Source: Sulfurimicrobium sp031426915 (lineage in GTDB: Bacteria > Pseudomonadota > Gammaproteobacteria > Burkholderiales > Sulfuricellaceae). From it: a DNA stretch of 64,000 nucleotides. The position numbers were made by a program, and so were the translations under genes. Position 1 is the first letter of the stretch; every line of letters starts with the position of its first letter. The stretch lies in assembly GCA_031426915.1 (NCBI GenBank), contig JASJPB010000019.1, positions 25,200-89,199 of the forward strand, in the 5' to 3' direction. The notes under the pieces were generated by a model, which searched no databases, had not been told where the DNA came from, and saw only the letters and a program-made list of their open reading frames with translations. Of this stretch, positions 20,322-29,978 are shown piece after piece.

Positions 20322-21974
20322 TCAGGTTCTGAAGCGGCCCACGATGACGTTCAGGTTGCTGGCGAGTTGCTCCAGGTGATGGGCCGCCTGTGAAGTCTCG
20401 TTGCTGGCCTGGCTGTTGTTTTCGGCCATTTGCGCGATATGTTCCACATGCTGGGCGATTTCGTTGGCAACGGTGGTTTGCTCCCTGACCGAGGCGGTGA
20501 TGTTGTCCACGCCGTCGCTTGCGCTGGATACGGAATTATTGGCTTCCGCCAGCACCATGGCGACCGTTTCCAGAAAATCCTGGCTGGAACGCAGGGCTTG
20601 CTGGCCACGGGCAATGGCACTTTCCACGCCCGAGGACTGGCTGTTGAGTGTCTTGGTGACAGCGTCAATCTGGATTGCCGACTGTGCGGATTTTTCCGCC
20701 AGTTTGCGCACTTCATCCGCCACCACTGCGAAGCCGCGCCCCTGTTCCCCTGCGCGGGCGGCCTCGATGGCGGCGTTAAGAGCAAGCAGGTTGGTCTGCT
20801 CGGCAATGTCCTTGACCTGTTTTGTCATGTTGGTGATGGTGTTGGTGCTGTTCATGAATTCACTGACCGCCTCGGCGATTTCATCCACCGAACTTTCCAC
20901 TGCGCTCACCTCTCCGATCAGTTCAGACAGGCTGACGTTGCCCTTTTGGGTTTCTTCCAGGCTGTTCTGCGCCATGTGACGGACTTCCTCGGCATTTTCG
21001 GCTACCGAAGACACGCTCACGCTCATTTCTTCCACGGCGGCGGCAGTGCTGGCCGCGGCCTCACTTTGCTGTTGCGACCCTTGAGCGACGTTGTTTGCAG
21101 TGGAGGATAGCTGGGTTGAGGCTTCTGACAGTTGTTCCGCGCTGGCGTGCACTTCCTGGATGATGCCCTGGAAGGTGGTGGTAAGGCTGTTGAAAGCCAG
21201 GGCGGCTTGGGCGATTTCGTCGTTGCCAAAAACCGGTACCCGTTTGGTGAGGTCGCTGTCCTGCTGCATGGCCGCCATGCCGGAGCGCAGTCCGGAAATG
21301 GAACGGGTAATGCCGCTGATGATGAAATAGGCAGCCAGAAGGCCCAGCGCTACCCCACCGGCCACGCCTGCGATGGTGAGGATGCGGATGTTGGTAAAGC
21401 TGCTCTTCGCTTTTTCGTTGTTTCGCTTTGCGGCGTCCACCATGAGTTGAAACAGTTCGTTGCGGGTGCCGTTGGCGGCTTCGAAAGCCGGGTTGATGGC
21501 TTCCAGAGTGACCCGCGTCGCCTCATTGAAATTGCCGCTCAGAACGGCTTCTCGGGTGGGCAGGAAGCCCGTTTCCAGCATTTTCTTGCGTTCCGCCGCG
21601 TAGCGCTCGGCCAGTTGCCTGCCTTCCGGGCTCAGTTTGTTGGCGGTGAATTGCGTCCACAACTGGCTGATTTCCTCGGCATTGCGGCCAACCTTGTCGG
21701 TATGATTTGCGATGGGGTGGTCGTGCAATTTGCTGCTGAAGTTGGCGGGGTCGTGCTGCAGTGCCAGCAGAAGCTGGACGCGGCTGTCCACCATCAGTTG
21801 GCCGATTTTTATCAATTGCACGGTGGGTACCAGTTCCTCTTCATAGGTTTCGGACAGAGCGTCCTGAAACCTGCTGAGCATAAGCATTCCGGTTGTACCG
21901 CTTCCTACCAGGATAATCGATGTGAAGCCGGCGAGAAGGATGAGCCGGGTACGGATGGTCAGGCGGTTGAACAT
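20322..21974 (-). CDS. Methyl-accepting chemotaxis protein
   Basis: A 550-residue transmembrane chemoreceptor. A first membrane helix spans about 10-32. A periplasmic four-helix-bundle type sensor follows (about 33-195), then a second membrane helix near 197-218, a HAMP domain (about 220-275) and the long cytoplasmic signalling coiled coil with the conserved hairpin tip (LNAAIEAARAGEQGRGFAVV). No C-terminal NWETF-like pentapeptide for CheR/CheB docking is visible. It lies upstream of cheV on the same strand, so this receptor is probably wired to the local Che proteins. The ligand cannot be predicted. Confidence 0.95.
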   Translation of the reverse strand: MFNRLTIRTRLILLAGFTSIILVGSGTTGMLMLSRFQDALSETYEEELVPTVQLIKIGQLMVDSRVQLLLALQHDPANFSSKLHDHPIANHTDKVGRNAEEISQLWTQFTANKLSPEGRQLAERYAAERKKMLETGFLPTREAVLSGNFNEATRVTLEAINPAFEAANGTRNELFQLMVDAAKRNNEKAKSSFTNIRILTIAGVAGGVALGLLAAYFIISGITRSISGLRSGMAAMQQDSDLTKRVPVFGNDEIAQAALAFNSLTTTFQGIIQEVHASAEQLSEASTQLSSTANNVAQGSQQQSEAAASTAAAVEEMSVSVSSVAENAEEVRHMAQNSLEETQKGNVSLSELIGEVSAVESSVDEIAEAVSEFMNSTNTITNMTKQVKDIAEQTNLLALNAAIEAARAGEQGRGFAVVADEVRKLAEKSAQSAIQIDAVTKTLNSQSSGVESAIARGQQALRSSQDFLETVAMVLAEANNSVSSASDGVDNITASVREQTTVANEIAQHVEHIAQMAENNSQASNETSQAAHHLEQLASNLNVIVGRFRT

Positions 21975-22201
21975 GGGAGCTCCAATGAGAAGAACGGGTT
22001 GGTTCCGAATATTTCTATTTAAATATTACGCTGGGCCGCATTGCACAGCATTTCAGCTGTGGTCTTCGTCGGGTGCTGCCATGCGATCCGGATTCTTGGG
22101 GGTACTTAGGAAGAAGCCTGATGTTATTGTAATGGATTCCCCTATGGCTGCAAAATATGCCGGGTTTGGTCCTCGATGGCAGGATAGGGCGCACCCTCTT
22201 G

Positions 22202-22207
22202 TATAAT
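22202..22207 (+). promoter_or_regulatory. Sigma-70 -10 box (tataat) before flrB
   Basis: A perfect tataat is located 28 bases before the proposed flrB start codon. A convincing -35 hexamer is not visible around 22179-22184, so this may be an extended or activator-dependent promoter. It lies in the 260-base region between the divergent mcp and flrB genes. Confidence 0.45.
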
Positions 22208-22234
22208 GAAACATTCGTTAGTTCGGGGGGGAAC

Positions 22235-23410
22235 TTGTCCGAAACCATCAAGCCGGTTAGTCCGCAGGAACTGGAGCAGGCTTTCACGCTGTTCAACGAG
22301 GTGTCGGCCCAGCTTACCGGTGCCTACCAGGAACTGCAGGAGCAGGTGGCGCGGCTGACCGGTGAATTGGCGGTCGCCAACGGTGAGCTGCGCCGCCAAT
22401 TTCTGGAAAAGGAAGCCTTGTCGCAGCGCCTGACCCGGCTGTTGGCGGCATTGCCGGCGGGTGTGGTGGTGGTGGACGGGTTGGGCGTGGTGCGCGAATC
22501 AAATGCGGCGGCCAATCATATGTTGGGCGACGGCTTGGTGGGTCAGACATGGGACGGCGTGGCTACGCGTTGCTTGCGTTCCACCGCCACCCCCCACGAA
22601 TGGGAGATGACGGCTGCGGATGGAACGGCATGCCGGCTGAATGTTTCGGTTAGCGCGCTTGATTCACAGGGGGGGCAGATCGTGTTGTTGCACGATGTAA
22701 CCGAGGCTTACTGGATGGAGCAGGACTTGCAGCGTCATCAGCGCCTGTCTGCCATGGGTGAAATGGCAGCAGGGCTGGCGCATCAACTCCGTACCCCGCT
22801 GGCCACGGCGCTGCTTTATGCTGCCAATCTGACCAAGCCGGACTTGGCGGAAACGGATCGTATCCGCTTTGCCGAGAAAGCGTTGACGCGTTTGCGCCAT
22901 CTGGAACATCTGATCCAGGATATGCTGTCGTTTGTCAAAGGGCAGGCCGGGGAGCGGGAAACGCTGCCGGTAACGGCACTTCTGGCCGAATTGCACCAGA
23001 TCATGGAGCCGCAGATGGCGGAGCGTGGCGTTGTATTGGACATAGACGATCGGAGCGGGGGGCGGATGCTGCGCGCCGACCGCAAGGCGCTCACTGGAGC
23101 ACTGGTCAATCTGCTGGAAAACGCCTTGCAGGCCTGCGTGGCGGGTTGCAGGGTGGTGTTGGGGGCGGAGTTGACGGGAAAGGACTGGTTGGAGCTTAAA
23201 GTGAGCGATACGGGCCGCGGTTTCGATGCCGCGCTGGGAGACAGGTTGTTCGAGCCATTTTTTACCACTCGTACCGAGGGAACCGGCCTTGGGCTCGCAA
23301 TCGTGCGTAGCGTGGTCGAGGCGCATGGTGGTGGGGTTGAAGCCCGTTCCAGGCCGGGGGAGGGGAGCGAGTTCGTGCTCAAGATGCCACTGCAGGAGGT
23401 CGGAGCGTGA
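22235..23410 (+). CDS. flrB: Flagellar sensor histidine kinase FlrB/FleS
   Basis: A 391-residue soluble kinase with a coiled coil near the N-terminus (about 30-65), a PAS domain (about 70-160), a HisKA domain with phosphorylated His183 (GLAHQLRTPL) and an ATPase domain with N, G1 and G2 boxes (LLENALQA, DTGRGF, GTGLGL). There are no membrane segments. I place the start at TTG 22235 because a ggggga site precedes it and the tataat box lies just upstream; a longer frame from 22157 would run through that promoter. It overlaps flrC by four bases and is followed by fliE, the classic flrBC-fliE order, so it probably phosphorylates FlrC. Confidence 0.92.
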   Translation: MSETIKPVSPQELEQAFTLFNEVSAQLTGAYQELQEQVARLTGELAVANGELRRQFLEKEALSQRLTRLLAALPAGVVVVDGLGVVRESNAAANHMLGDGLVGQTWDGVATRCLRSTATPHEWEMTAADGTACRLNVSVSALDSQGGQIVLLHDVTEAYWMEQDLQRHQRLSAMGEMAAGLAHQLRTPLATALLYAANLTKPDLAETDRIRFAEKALTRLRHLEHLIQDMLSFVKGQAGERETLPVTALLAELHQIMEPQMAERGVVLDIDDRSGGRMLRADRKALTGALVNLLENALQACVAGCRVVLGAELTGKDWLELKVSDTGRGFDAALGDRLFEPFFTTRTEGTGLGLAIVRSVVEAHGGGVEARSRPGEGSEFVLKMPLQEVGA

Positions 23411-24771
23411 AAGTCAAAACATTGCCGATTTTGATCGTGGAGGATGATGGCGACTTGCGCGAGGCGCTTTGCGATACCCTCGCCCTGTCCGGTTACCGGG
23501 CCATCGGCGTGGCGGACGGCAATGCGGCCCTGGCTGAACTGGCACGGAACACGGTGGGGCTGGTGGTGACGGATGTGCAGATGCAGCCGATGGATGGGCA
23601 CACCCTGCTGCGTGAAATTAAAATCGCTCATCCCCATGTGCCGGTGCTGCTGATGACCGCTTACGGCATGATAGACAAGGCCGTGGAGGCAATGCGGGCG
23701 GGTGCATGCAGTTACCTCACCAAACCCTTCGAGCCGGATCGCCTGCTTGCGGAGGTGGTGCGCTACATGCTTCCTGCTCCGGCGCAGGGGGAGGGCGAAG
23801 TGGTCGCCCTGGATCCGCGTTCGCAGGAGCTGTTTTCCCTGGCGCAGCGCGTGGCGACGACTACGGCAACGGTTCTCATAACGGGTGAAAGCGGTACCGG
23901 AAAGGAGGTGGTGGCGCGCTTCATCCATCGGCACTCGCCGCGCTCCGGCGGGCCTTTCGTCGCCATCAATTGTGCCGCCATCCCGGAAAACTTGCTGGAG
24001 GCTACCCTGTTCGGTTATGAAAAGGGTGCATTCACCGGCGCCCAGCAATCACAACCCGGCAAATTTGAGCAGGCCCAGGGTGGAACCCTGCTGCTGGACG
24101 AAGTGTCCGAAATGCCGCCCGCGCTTCAGTCCAAGTTATTGAGGGTGTTGCAGGAACGAGAGGTGGAGCGGGTTGGCGGACGCAAGACCATTCCACTTGA
24201 TGTGCGGGTGCTGGCGACATCCAATCGCGATCTTCCCGCCGAGGTGGCGCGTGGCACTTTTCGCGAGGATCTGTATTACCGTCTCAATGTGTTTCCCCTT
24301 GTTATGCCCGCACTGCGCGAACGTCCGGCTGACATCTTGCCGCTGGCGTGTCAGTGCGTAAGCCGCTTTGCTGCCAGCTTCGGATGCCGCGGAAAATCCC
24401 TGTCGGAGCGCGCGGTAAGGCAATTGACGCAATATGGCTGGCCGGGTAACATCAGGGAGCTTGAGAACGTCATACAGCGTGCGCTGATCATGGCGCCTGG
24501 GGATGTAGTGGAGCCCGAGCATCTGCATCTTCCGCAGCCGGCAATAATTGCCTCGGGAGCGGGTGTTAAGGCAAAGATTGAGGCTGCCCCTGGCGAGCCT
24601 CTGGATATGAAGTCGCTGGAGCGGGCCCATATTTTGGAAACACTGGAGGCGGTCAAGGGGTCGCGCAAGCAGGCGGCGCAGCGCCTGGGGATGAGCGAGC
24701 GCACCTTGCGTTATAAAATGCAGCAGTACCGGGAAGAAGGCGCTGTTTCCGGACAGCTGCAGGATGATTAG
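23407..24771 (+). CDS. flrC: Flagellar sigma-54 response regulator FlrC/FleR
   Basis: A 454-residue NtrC-family regulator. The receiver domain has phosphorylated Asp56. The AAA+ domain has Walker A GESGTGKE from residue 160 and the sigma-54 contact loop GAFTGA from residue 207. The C-terminal Fis-type helix-turn-helix includes QAAQRLGMSERTLRYKM. The GTG start overlaps the flrB stop, so sensor and regulator are coupled. By homology to Vibrio and Pseudomonas it activates the middle class of flagellar genes (basal body, hook) with sigma-54, so the fliE and fliL operons beside it are the expected targets. Confidence 0.94.
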   Translation: MKVKTLPILIVEDDGDLREALCDTLALSGYRAIGVADGNAALAELARNTVGLVVTDVQMQPMDGHTLLREIKIAHPHVPVLLMTAYGMIDKAVEAMRAGACSYLTKPFEPDRLLAEVVRYMLPAPAQGEGEVVALDPRSQELFSLAQRVATTTATVLITGESGTGKEVVARFIHRHSPRSGGPFVAINCAAIPENLLEATLFGYEKGAFTGAQQSQPGKFEQAQGGTLLLDEVSEMPPALQSKLLRVLQEREVERVGGRKTIPLDVRVLATSNRDLPAEVARGTFREDLYYRLNVFPLVMPALRERPADILPLACQCVSRFAASFGCRGKSLSERAVRQLTQYGWPGNIRELENVIQRALIMAPGDVVEPEHLHLPQPAIIASGAGVKAKIEAAPGEPLDMKSLERAHILETLEAVKGSRKQAAQRLGMSERTLRYKMQQYREEGAVSGQLQDD

Positions 24772-24826
24772 GGTATGGTTTTTGCTTTATTGTTTCGCAT
24801 AAACTGATGCCGGAGAGAATTTAACC

Positions 24827-25141
24827 ATGAACTTGCAAGGAATTGACCAGCTTCTCAGCCAGATGCGAGCGACAGCTGACGTTGCTGCTGGTGGGCAGGC
24901 GCAACAGGCGGCCGGTGGCGTCGATTTTTCCGCCATGCTCAAATCAACGATTGATCAAGTCAACAGCACGCAGCTGGAATCGAACGAGATGGCGAAGAAC
25001 TTCGAACTGGGCAAGACCGACGCCAGCCTGCAGGAGGTGATGATTTCCCTGCAAAAGGCCAACGTTTCCTTTCAGGCCATGGTGCAAGTACGGAACAAGC
25101 TGGTGAGCGCATATCAGGATATAATGAACATGCAGGTATGA
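24827..25141 (+). CDS. fliE: Flagellar hook-basal body protein FliE
   Basis: A 104-residue protein at the junction of the MS-ring and the rod. It has the usual long C-terminal helical segment with EVMISLQKANVSFQAMVQVRNKLVSAY-type residues (about 70-100), the conserved part of the family. The N-terminus is variable and Gln/Ala-rich, as in other FliE proteins. The gene starts 55 bases after flrC and is 93 bases upstream of fliF. I saw no clear sigma-54 or sigma-28 promoter in front of it by eye. Confidence 0.94.
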   Translation: MNLQGIDQLLSQMRATADVAAGGQAQQAAGGVDFSAMLKSTIDQVNSTQLESNEMAKNFELGKTDASLQEVMISLQKANVSFQAMVQVRNKLVSAYQDIMNMQV

Positions 25142-25234
25142 TGCCTCCGATTCTGGAATGAGCGGTCTCCAGGGGTTTCATTCTTTCTTCTTCCCGGCGC
25201 CTTTGGCAGGGGTTAATCGACTCAGAGTTTATCA

Positions 25235-26896
25235 ATGGCAGTAGCAGCCCAGGAAAATGCTTTTGGCGGAATGCTGGAAAGATTCGGCCAGTTAAGCAAT
25301 CAGCGGAAACTGGGTCTGATGTTTGGCGTTGCTGCCATTATCGCCTTGCTGGCGGGATCCTGGATGTGGTCCCAGACACCCGATTACCGGGTGCTCTACA
25401 GTAATCTTTCCGATCGCGATGGCGGTGCGGTCATCGCTTCCCTGCAGCAGATGAACATTCCCTACAAGATGGCGGATGGCGGCGGGGCAATTCTGGTGCC
25501 CTCCACTCAGGTTTACGAGATGCGTTTGCGTCTTGCGTCCCAGGGCCTGCCCAAAGGCAGCGTGGTGGGTTTCGAGTTAATGGATGGCCAGAAGCTCGGC
25601 ATGAGCCAGTTTCAGGAACAGGTCAATTACCAGCGTGCCCTGGAAGGGGAAATCACCCGTTCCATCCAGTCGCTTTCCGCAGTGCAAGGCGCCCGTGTGC
25701 ACCTTGCCATTCCCCGCCCCTCGGTCTTCATACGTGAACAGCAGAAGCCCAGCGCTTCCGTTTTGCTCAGCCTCAGCCCTGGCAAAACACTGGAAGCTGC
25801 CCAGGTCAGCGGTATTGTTCATCTCATCTCGAGCAGCGTGCCTGAATTGCCGGTGAAGAACGTGACGGTGGTGGATCAGAACGGCAATCTGCTCACAGCA
25901 GCGGGCGACGGCGCGGGGTCACATGCGGGGCTTGACCCCACGCAGTTGGATTATCTTCATCAGGTGGAACAGAGTTACGTCAAACGTATCGAATCCATCC
26001 TGACGCCCATTGTCGGACTGGGGAATGTCAAGGCCCAGGTGGTGGCCGACCTTGATTTCGCCATGGTCGAGCAGACCGCAGAGAGCTTCAAGCCTAATCC
26101 TGTTCCCGCCGAGGCGGCGATTCGCAGCCAGCAGTCCAGCGAAACCACCGGCGACGCCGGCAAGCCTGCCAGCGGTGTGCCAGGCGCATTGTCAAATCAG
26201 CCGCCGGGCGCCGCCAGCGCCCCCATCACCGCTGCCGCGGCTCCTGTTGGCGGCGCCAGTGCAGCTGCCTCCGCCAGTGGGTCCGGAGCGCACAAGGAAT
26301 CCACACTCAACTTCGAAGTGGACAAGACCATTCAGCATATTCGTCAGCCGGTGGGGAGCATCAAGCGTCTTTCCGTGGCCGTAGTGGTAAATAACCGCAA
26401 GGCCGCGGGCAAGGATGCCAAACCCAAGCCGCTGACCGCCGTGGAAATGACCCAATTGCAGAATTTGGTAAAGGAAGCGATGGGCTTCAGCCAGACACGG
26501 GGGGATACCCTGAATGTGGTCAACGCGGTTTTCAGTGCCGGCGACGTGGAAGAAATTCCGCCTACGCCGTTGTGGAAGGATCAGGCCAATATCTCCCTGG
26601 CGAAGGAAATCGGCAAAAATCTGCTGATTGCCGCGCTGCTGTTTTATCTCGTGTTTGGCGTCATTCGCCCTCTTCTGCACGATCTTGCCCAGCCGGTGCA
26701 TGCCGGGACGGGCGCCCATGCAGGGGAGGAAGGCGAGGAAGAGGGCGCAGTGGCTGAAATTTCACCGGGAGCCGCAGCGAGGGCGGCTCAAATGATGAAT
26801 TATGAAGATAATCTCAAGGCGGCCAGGGAATTGGCGAAGCAGGATGCCCGCGTGGTGGCGAGTGTGGTCAAGGATTGGGTGGGAGGAGGAGAATGA
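25235..26896 (+). CDS. fliF: Flagellar MS-ring protein FliF
   Basis: A 553-residue inner-membrane protein forming the MS ring, the base on which the motor and export apparatus assemble. A first membrane helix lies at about 26-46 and a second near 460-480. Between them is the large periplasmic region with the two ring-building motifs and a low-complexity Ala/Gly/Pro linker (about 300-350). The cytoplasmic tail ends with the FliG-binding segment rich in Val, Lys and Asp-Trp. The last four bases overlap the fliG start (ATGA), so the two interacting proteins are coupled in translation. Confidence 0.97.
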   Translation: MAVAAQENAFGGMLERFGQLSNQRKLGLMFGVAAIIALLAGSWMWSQTPDYRVLYSNLSDRDGGAVIASLQQMNIPYKMADGGGAILVPSTQVYEMRLRLASQGLPKGSVVGFELMDGQKLGMSQFQEQVNYQRALEGEITRSIQSLSAVQGARVHLAIPRPSVFIREQQKPSASVLLSLSPGKTLEAAQVSGIVHLISSSVPELPVKNVTVVDQNGNLLTAAGDGAGSHAGLDPTQLDYLHQVEQSYVKRIESILTPIVGLGNVKAQVVADLDFAMVEQTAESFKPNPVPAEAAIRSQQSSETTGDAGKPASGVPGALSNQPPGAASAPITAAAAPVGGASAAASASGSGAHKESTLNFEVDKTIQHIRQPVGSIKRLSVAVVVNNRKAAGKDAKPKPLTAVEMTQLQNLVKEAMGFSQTRGDTLNVVNAVFSAGDVEEIPPTPLWKDQANISLAKEIGKNLLIAALLFYLVFGVIRPLLHDLAQPVHAGTGAHAGEEGEEEGAVAEISPGAAARAAQMMNYEDNLKAARELAKQDARVVASVVKDWVGGGE

Positions 26897-27888
26897 GCGA
26901 CGAAGGCATTATCAAGAGCGCTATTCTGCTTATGTCCCTGGGTGAGGAAGAGGCGTCCGAGGTATTCAAGTTTCTTAGCCCAAAAGAAGTGCAAAAGATC
27001 GGATCTGCAATGGCGACCTTGAAAAACGTCAAGCGCGAGCAGATTGAAGGGGTGATTTACGATTTCCGTATTGAGGCTGAGGAGAAAACCTCCCTGGGTA
27101 TGGCCAATGACGAATATATTCGTGCGGTTCTGACCAAGGCTCTGGGTGGCGAACGTGCAGCGAATCTGATTGACCGCATCCTGCAGGGGGGGGATACGGC
27201 GGGGATCGAAAGCCTGAAGTGGATGGATGGCGCGGCAGTGGCCGAGTTGATCAAGAACGAGCACCCCCAGATCATCGCTACCATCCTGGTGCATCTGGAT
27301 CGGGATCAGGCCAGCGAAGTGCTGAGCTTCTTCGTCGAGCGTCTGCGCAACGATGTTATCCTGCGCATCGCCACGCTGGACGGTATCCAGCCGGTGGCGC
27401 TGAAAGAGCTTAATGATGTTTTGACCAAACTCCTCGCCGGCAATACCAACATCAAGAAAACAGCCATGGGCGGCGTACGTGCAGCGGCGGAAATACTCAA
27501 CTTCATGGGTACCGCGAATGAAACCTCGGTCATTGCCAGCATTCGGGATTACGACCCGGAGCTGGCGCAAGGAATTCAGGACGAAATGTTCGTGTTCGAC
27601 AATCTGATGGATATCGACGACCGCTCGATCCAGCTGTTGTTGCGCGAGGTTCAGTCCGAGTCCCTGATCCTGGCCCTCAAGGGCGCAACGCCCGAATTGC
27701 GCGAGAAAATTTTCAAGAACATGTCTTCGCGCGCCGCCGAAATGCTACGCGACGACCTGGAGGCGAAAGGCCCGGTGCGTCTTTCCGAAGTGGAAGCCGA
27801 ACAAAAGGAAATTCTCAAAGTCGTGCGCCGCCTGGCGGACGAGGGCCAGATCGTGCTTGGCGGTGCTGGCGCCGAGCAGATGATCTGA
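26893..27888 (+). CDS. fliG: Flagellar motor switch protein FliG
   Basis: A 331-residue C-ring protein that contacts FliF, FliM and the stator. The middle domain contains the conserved EHPQ motif (NEHPQIIATILVHL), and the C-terminal domain has the charged torque helix (with Arg and Asp residues around 280-300). The full-length size matches the family. I chose ATG 26893 with an aggagga site; a slightly longer in-frame start upstream lies inside fliF. fliH follows after 20 bases. Confidence 0.97.
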   Translation: MSDEGIIKSAILLMSLGEEEASEVFKFLSPKEVQKIGSAMATLKNVKREQIEGVIYDFRIEAEEKTSLGMANDEYIRAVLTKALGGERAANLIDRILQGGDTAGIESLKWMDGAAVAELIKNEHPQIIATILVHLDRDQASEVLSFFVERLRNDVILRIATLDGIQPVALKELNDVLTKLLAGNTNIKKTAMGGVRAAAEILNFMGTANETSVIASIRDYDPELAQGIQDEMFVFDNLMDIDDRSIQLLLREVQSESLILALKGATPELREKIFKNMSSRAAEMLRDDLEAKGPVRLSEVEAEQKEILKVVRRLADEGQIVLGGAGAEQMI

Positions 27889-27908
27889 TTCATTCTTCCT
27901 GAGAACCC

Positions 27909-28550
27909 ATGTCCAATATTATTCCCAAGGAACAGATGAGCGCCTACCAGCGCTGGGAGATGGATACGCTGGATGATACGCATGGCGCGGCAAGTAGCCA
28001 GGTGACGCTGCCCACTGCGGAGGCGATCGAACAGATTCAGCAGCAAGCTCATCAGGAAGGCTACCAGGAGGGTATGCGGCAGGGCCGGGAGCAGGGCTAC
28101 AGTGAAGGCAGGGAGCTGGCGCAACAGGAGGCGCAACGCCTGCATAAATTGCTGACCCAGGTAAGTGAATCCCTGCAAGGACTGGATCGGGAAATGGCGC
28201 AGCAGTTGTTGGCACTTTCCCTCGGCATCGCCAAGCAGATGTTGCGCCAGGCTTTGGCGGTGCGCCCGGAGCTCTTGCTGCCAGTGGTGCAGGAAGCCAT
28301 CAATAGCCTGCCTCAGGCCAATCAGCACCCGCAATTGAAGCTGCACCCGCAAGATGCAGCGCTGGTGCGTTCCTGTCTCGAATCAGAGCTTGCACATGGG
28401 CATTGGCGGTTGATCGAAGACAGCCAGATTACGCCCGGCGGTTGTCGCCTGGAAACGCTTCAAAGCGAACTGGATGCCACCATGGAAAACCGCTGGCAGA
28501 GGGTGCTGGAATCGCTTGGGCAGAACGGAGACTGGCTGGCGCCGAAATGA
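27909..28550 (+). CDS. fliH: Flagellar assembly protein FliH
   Basis: A 213-residue negative regulator of the export ATPase FliI. The N-terminus has a Trp-containing motif that tethers it to the C-ring/FlhA (AYQRWEMDT). It is followed by a long Gln/Glu-rich helix with glycine-spaced repeats (EGYQEGMRQGREQGYSEGR), the hallmark GxxxG coiled coil of FliH, and by the C-terminal globular part that resembles stalk subunit E of V-type ATPases. It overlaps fliI by four bases, fitting the FliH2-FliI complex. Confidence 0.94.
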   Translation: MSNIIPKEQMSAYQRWEMDTLDDTHGAASSQVTLPTAEAIEQIQQQAHQEGYQEGMRQGREQGYSEGRELAQQEAQRLHKLLTQVSESLQGLDREMAQQLLALSLGIAKQMLRQALAVRPELLLPVVQEAINSLPQANQHPQLKLHPQDAALVRSCLESELAHGHWRLIEDSQITPGGCRLETLQSELDATMENRWQRVLESLGQNGDWLAPK

Positions 28551-29944
28551 ACCTGACCCGGAACTGGCAAGGTTTTCTCCAGAGTTGCCAGGAGGCGGCG
28601 GAAACGACTCCGCCCTGGGTCATGACCGGTCGCCTGACGCGGGTGACCGGACTGGTGATGGAGGCGGTGGGGCTCAGACTTGCGGTGGGCAGCAATTGCC
28701 TGATTTCCCTACCGGATGGGCATAACGTGGAAGCGGAGGTGGTGGGCTTCGCAGGTGATCGCCTGTTGTTGATGCCCTCCACGGATGTTTATGGTCTGAC
28801 GCCCGGATCGATAGTTACCCCGGTAGAAGGCGGTGTTTTTTCTCCCCAGTGTTCCAGCGGGTCCAGTATTTTACATCGCCGTGCCGAGGATCGTACCAAG
28901 CATGTCGCCGTAGGCGACAAGTTGCTGGGGCGGGTGGTGGATGGTGCGGGGCGACCGCTTGATCTGCTCGGGCCGCTGCAAACAGACTGCACCGTGCCTT
29001 TGCAGAGCCGCCCCTTCAATCCTTTGGCGCGGGCGCCGATCCGTCATGTTCTGGATGTCGGTGTGCGCGCCATCAACTCCCTGTTGACCGTAGGGCGCGG
29101 GCAGCGCATGGGATTGTTCGCCGGGAGCGGTATCGGCAAGAGCGTGCTGCTGGGTATGATGGCACGCTACACCAGTGCCGACGTGATTGTGGTGGGGCTG
29201 ATAGGCGAGCGCGGGCGCGAAGTCAAGGAGTTCATCGAAAACATCCTCGGAGCGGAGGGACTGGCGCGTTCGGTCGTGGTGGCGGCTCCCGCAGATACGC
29301 CTCCCTTGTTGCGCCTGCACGGTGCGGCCTATGCCACGGCGATTGCAGAGTATTTCCGCGATCAGGGCAAGCACGTGCTGCTGATCATGGATTCGCTCAC
29401 CCGCTACGCCATGGCACAACGCGAAATTGCGCTGGCGATCGGGGAGCCGCCCGCCACCAAAGGCTACCCGCCCTCGGTATTTGCCAAGCTGCCGCAGCTG
29501 GTGGAGCGGGCCGGCAACGGGCGTGATGAGGGCGGTTCAATCACTGCTTTTTATACCGTGCTCACCGAGGGCGACGACCAGCAGGACCCGATTGCAGACA
29601 GTGCGCGCGCCATTCTTGACGGCCATGTGGTGCTGTCTCGCTCCCTGGCCGATCAGGGGCACTATCCCGCGATCGATATCGAGGCTTCCATCAGTCGAGC
29701 CATGACGGAGTTGATCAGCCCGCAGCAACTGGAACAGGTGCGACGTTTCAAACTGCTTTATTCGCGCTATCAGCGCAGCCGCGATTTGCTCAGCGTGGGC
29801 GCTTATGTAAAGGGTAGTGACCCGGTGCTGGACGAGGCGGTCGCGATGTACCCCCGTCTAGAGGCTTTCCTGCAGCAAGGTATGCGGCAGCAGGTGAATG
29901 CCGGGGAGAGCGTGCGGCAACTTGCCGGGCTGTTTGGGCTCTAA
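28547..29944 (+). CDS. fliI: Flagellar export ATPase FliI
   Basis: A 465-residue ATPase of the F1-beta/type III secretion family that powers and orders flagellar export. The N-terminal beta barrel is followed by the P-loop AGSGIGKS near residues 192-199, the catalytic Glu in LIGERGREV and Walker B LLIMDSLTRYA. The start at ATG 28547 overlaps the fliH stop. A longer open frame upstream is only fliH in another frame. The C-terminal helical domain is complete. It is followed by fliJ. Confidence 0.97.
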   Translation: MNLTRNWQGFLQSCQEAAETTPPWVMTGRLTRVTGLVMEAVGLRLAVGSNCLISLPDGHNVEAEVVGFAGDRLLLMPSTDVYGLTPGSIVTPVEGGVFSPQCSSGSSILHRRAEDRTKHVAVGDKLLGRVVDGAGRPLDLLGPLQTDCTVPLQSRPFNPLARAPIRHVLDVGVRAINSLLTVGRGQRMGLFAGSGIGKSVLLGMMARYTSADVIVVGLIGERGREVKEFIENILGAEGLARSVVVAAPADTPPLLRLHGAAYATAIAEYFRDQGKHVLLIMDSLTRYAMAQREIALAIGEPPATKGYPPSVFAKLPQLVERAGNGRDEGGSITAFYTVLTEGDDQQDPIADSARAILDGHVVLSRSLADQGHYPAIDIEASISRAMTELISPQQLEQVRRFKLLYSRYQRSRDLLSVGAYVKGSDPVLDEAVAMYPRLEAFLQQGMRQQVNAGESVRQLAGLFGL

Positions 29945-29978
29945 CAGGCATATTCCCCCTCTGGAGGCGTGAACGTTT

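Noticed and set aside
24772..24826. Possible sigma-54 promoter before fliE
   Set aside because: A gg and a gc are present but not at the required 10-base spacing, so I do not call it.
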